From the NCBI GenBank assembly GCA_946615275.1, contig CAMOHV010000049.1, forward strand, positions 1-7,633: a stretch of 7,633 bases of DNA, in the 5' to 3' direction. Positions 5,850 through 7,633 of this stretch are shown piece after piece (position 1 is the first letter of the stretch; the number at the start of each line of letters is the position of its first letter). The DNA comes from an uncultured Verrucomicrobiota bacterium (GTDB lineage: Bacteria > Verrucomicrobiota > Kiritimatiellia > RFP12 > UBA1067). The position numbers and the translations under genes are program-made. The notes under the pieces are model-generated. The model searched no databases, had not been told where the DNA came from, and saw only the letters and a program-made list of their open reading frames with translations.

Positions 5850-6524
5850 TCAGATCTCCGAAAGGATCCGCGCGCGCTGCTCGGCGTGCTCTTCGGCGGT
5901 GATCGCCCCCATGTCTAAGAGAGCCTTCAGTTTGCCAAGACGCGAGGCGAGATCGGCCACCGGAGCGGCGGCAGCGGGAGCGGGTTCGCTCGTAGAACGG
6001 GCAGCCTGCCCGTTTCCATCCAAAGGAGCGGCAACAGGCTCTGGCGCGGACGCTGGCTCAAGCACAGGAGCAGGTTCACTAGTAGAACGGACAGCTTGCC
6101 CGTTCCCCTCCTCCGCCGCGGGCACTGGCTCAGGGGCGGGCACTGGCTCAAGCGCAGGAGCAGGTTCGCTCGTAGAACGGGCAGCCTGCCCGTTCCCCTC
6201 CTCCGGCGCGGGAGCGGGCACTGGCGCGCTAGTAGAACGGGCAGCTTGCCCGTTCCCCTCCTCCGGCGCGGGAGCGGGCGCTGGGGCGGGAGCAGGCGCG
6301 GGGGCCGGAGCGGCCGACGTAATGCCCGAGGCAAGCTTCAGGCCGGGCTTGAGCTGCGGCTTGGGCGGCAGCTTGAGCGAGCCGGGCTTGAACATCGGCT
6401 TGCCGGACGGGGCCTGCGCGGCCGGCACGGCGACAATCGCGCCGCACTGGCATTTCACCTTCTTCCCGGCAAGGGAGTTCATCACGAAGATCGACTTGCC
6501 GCATTCACTGCACGTTACATTCAT
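5850..6524 (-). CDS. Zinc-ribbon protein with Pro-Ala repeat linker and C-terminal SHOCT domain
   Basis: 224 residues. The N-terminus MNVTCSECGKSI...KVKCQCG has Cys5, Cys8, Cys25 and Cys27, a CxxC/CxC arrangement that should bind one zinc ion. Residues about 38-70 are Lys/Pro-rich. Residues about 71-188 are a low-complexity Pro/Ala/Glu linker containing four NGQA(A/V)RSTS blocks (starting near 91, 111, 141 and 171). The C-terminus (about 194-224, SRLGKLKALLDMGAITAEEH, then ARILSEI) matches the SHOCT (short C-terminal) domain pattern of a Leu-rich helix, a G.ITxEEf-like turn and a second helix. No signal peptide or membrane segment is visible, so it is probably cytoplasmic. SHOCT domains are usually found at the ends of other proteins, possibly for oligomerisation; the role here is unknown. 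The start is supported by AAGGAG 7 nt upstream. It lies 56 nt after icd and 16 nt before the large exported protein. Confidence 0.85.
   Translation of the reverse strand: MNVTCSECGKSIFVMNSLAGKKVKCQCGAIVAVPAAQAPSGKPMFKPGSLKLPPKPQLKPGLKLASGITSAAPAPAPAPAPAPAPAPEEGNGQAARSTSAPVPAPAPEEGNGQAARSTSEPAPALEPVPAPEPVPAAEEGNGQAVRSTSEPAPVLEPASAPEPVAAPLDGNGQAARSTSEPAPAAAAPVADLASRLGKLKALLDMGAITAEEHAEQRARILSEI
5996..6254 (-). repeat. Four in-phase copies of a 19-bp palindrome within the linker
   Basis: Copies at 5996-6014, 6086-6104, 6176-6194 and 6236-6254. Copies 1 and 3 are AACGGGCAGCCTGCCCGTT, a perfect palindrome with 9-bp arms and a 1-base centre; copy 4 has one change in the centre (8-bp arms), and copy 2 has that change plus one in the left arm. 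Start-to-start distances are 90, 90 and 60 bp, all multiples of 3, and each copy encodes the NGQAARST block. Flanks such as GTAG on the left and CCCCTCCTCCG on the right are also shared among several copies. Confidence 0.9.
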
Positions 6525-6531
6525 TGTTCTT

Positions 6532-6537
6532 CTCCTT
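6532..6537 (-). promoter_or_regulatory. Ribosome-binding site of the zinc-ribbon gene
   Basis: AAGGAG on the minus strand, 7 nt before the ATG at 6524-6522. It is the strongest ribosome-binding site visible in the window and fixes the start just before the first CxxC motif. Confidence 0.8.
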
Positions 6538-6580
6538 GCTTCTTTCGTTCGCCGCCGCGACGGGCGGACGTTCTTTCAAA

Positions 6581-7633
6581 TCACATGGCGGCGGCGAGGG
6601 CGGCGCCGAACTCCGAGCACTTCACCTCCGTCGCGCCCTCCATCTGGCGGGCGAAATCGTAGGTGACCGTCTTGGCGGCGATCACCTTGTCCATGGCGGC
6701 GATGATCTTGTCGGCGGCCTCGGTCCAGCCCATGTAGCGGAGCATCATCTCGCCGGAGAGGATGAGGGATCCGGGGTTCACCTTGTCCAGGTTGGCGTAT
6801 TTCGGCGCGGTGCCGTGCGTGGCCTCGAACACCGCGACGCCAGTCTGGTAGTTGATGTTCGCGCCGGGGGCGATGCCGATGCCGCCAACCGTGGCCGCGA
6901 GCGCGTCGGAGACGTAGTCGCCGTTGAGGTTCAGGGTGGCGATCACGTCGTATTCGGCGGGACGCGTGAGGATCTGCTGGAGGAACGCGTCGCAGATGCA
7001 GTCCTTCACCGTGATGGCGCGGCCCGTCTTCGGGTTCTTGAACTCGCACCACGGGCCGTCGCCGATCGTGGCGGCGCCGTAGTCGCGCTTCGCGAGGGCG
7101 TAGCCCCAGTCGCGGAACGCGCCCTCGGTGAACTTCTGGATGTTGCCCTTGTGGACGAGCGTCACGGACTTGCGGTCGTTCGCGATGGCGTAGTCGAGCG
7201 CGGCCTTGACGAGACGCTCGGTGCCCTCGCGCGAGACGGGCTTGATGCCGATGGAGGCCGTCTCGGGGAAGCGGATCTTCTTCACGCCCATCTCCTCGAG
7301 CAGGAACTTCTTCACCTTCTCCACCTCGGGCGTGCCGTTCATCCACTCGATGCCGGCGTAGATGTCCTCGGTGTTCTCGCGGAAGATCACCATGTCGGTG
7401 AGCTCGGGGTGCTTCACCGGCGAGGGCACGCCCTTGAACCAGCGCACGGGGCGCAGGCACACGTAGAGGTCGAGCTGCTGGCGCATCGCCACGTTGATGG
7501 AGCGGATGCCGCCGCCGACTGGCGTGGTTAGCGGACCCTTGATGGAGACGAGGTATTCGCGGCAGGCGTCGAGCGTCTCCTGCGGGAGCCAGGTGTTCGG
7601 GCCATACACCGCGTTGGCCTTCTCGCCGGCATA
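6581..7633 (-). CDS. icd: NADP-dependent isocitrate dehydrogenase, 5' end outside window
   Basis: 350 residues are visible, ending in TGA at 6583-6581. Catalyses oxidative decarboxylation of isocitrate to 2-oxoglutarate with NADP in the TCA cycle, as a cytosolic homodimer. The sequence follows E. coli Icd closely: YAGEK...[113 protein letters not shown] and [11 protein letters not shown]. By alignment with E. coli from memory about 68 N-terminal residues are missing, so the true start is beyond base 7633; the GTG at 7609-7607 is internal. The Ser matching E. coli Ser113 (codon at 7501-7499), which binds isocitrate and is the AceK phosphorylation site, is kept. The residues that select NADP (Lys-Tyr in APKY, Val in DKVNP, Arg in the TYDF segment) are also kept. 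It appears to be the first visible gene of the minus-strand series. Confidence 0.97.
   Translation of the reverse strand, partial: YAGEKANAVYGPNTWLPQETLDACREYLVSIKGPLTTPVGGGIRSINVAMRQQLDLYVCLRPVRWFKGVPSPVKHPELTDMVIFRENTEDIYAGIEWMNGTPEVEKVKKFLLEEMGVKKIRFPETASIGIKPVSREGTERLVKAALDYAIANDRKSVTLVHKGNIQKFTEGAFRDWGYALAKRDYGAATIGDGPWCEFKNPKTGRAITVKDCICDAFLQQILTRPAEYDVIATLNLNGDYVSDALAATVGGIGIAPGANINYQTGVAVFEATHGTAPKYANLDKVNPGSLILSGEMMLRYMGWTEAADKIIAAMDKVIAAKTVTYDFARQMEGATEVKCSEFGAALAAAM

Noticed and set aside
6546..6570. Hairpin in the 56-nt gap after icd (CGTTCGCC / GGCGGACG)
   Set aside because: The stem has a mismatch and no T-tract follows; in a GC-rich gap this is easily chance. It could still be a weak processing site.

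Overview
The window is GC-rich bacterial DNA and carries, almost wall to wall, one minus-strand gene series plus the tail of a plus-strand gene at the left edge. Read in transcription order (right to left) the series is: NADP-dependent isocitrate dehydrogenase (icd, 5' end outside the window), a zinc-ribbon/SHOCT protein with a Pro-Ala-rich repetitive linker, a large exported protein with two DUF3857-transglutaminase modules, riboflavin synthase (ribE), and a membrane-anchored helical/TPR-like protein. Gaps are 56 nt, 16 nt, a 20-nt overlap and a 4-nt ATGA overlap, so the genes probably form one operon. The plus-strand fragment (1-155) is the C-terminus of a Gfo/Idh/MocA-type oxidoreductase and converges on the series; a stem-loop at 183-214 lies between them. 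No stretch over 300 bases is free of genes.

The organism is most likely a member of the PVC group, perhaps Kiritimatiellota, Verrucomicrobiota or Lentisphaerota. This is inference from the style of the oxidoreductase tail, the conserved look of the helical protein and the AT-rich heptamer repeats in a GC-rich genome. No rRNA or lineage marker is present.

The most unusual content is repetitive DNA living inside genes. A 7-bp unit (coding strand TTCTCAA, plus strand TTGAGAA) occurs as five short arrays: one in the helical protein, one in RibE, two inside the DUF3857 protein and one at the DUF3857/ribE junction. The coding strand of this unit has no stop in any frame and always spells the same cyclic heptapeptide (NSQFSIL), while the opposite strand has stops in every frame. 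All five arrays lie in the open orientation and fall at apparent linkers or termini. Two of them are nearly identical 56-bp composite units that include a non-repetitive flank, which points to a dispersed element. A second, unrelated family, a 19-bp palindrome, occurs four times in phase in the linker of the zinc-ribbon protein and encodes NGQAARST blocks.

I see no strong functional link between the genes. Icd and RibE are housekeeping enzymes (TCA cycle, flavin synthesis); the other three have no assignable pathway.
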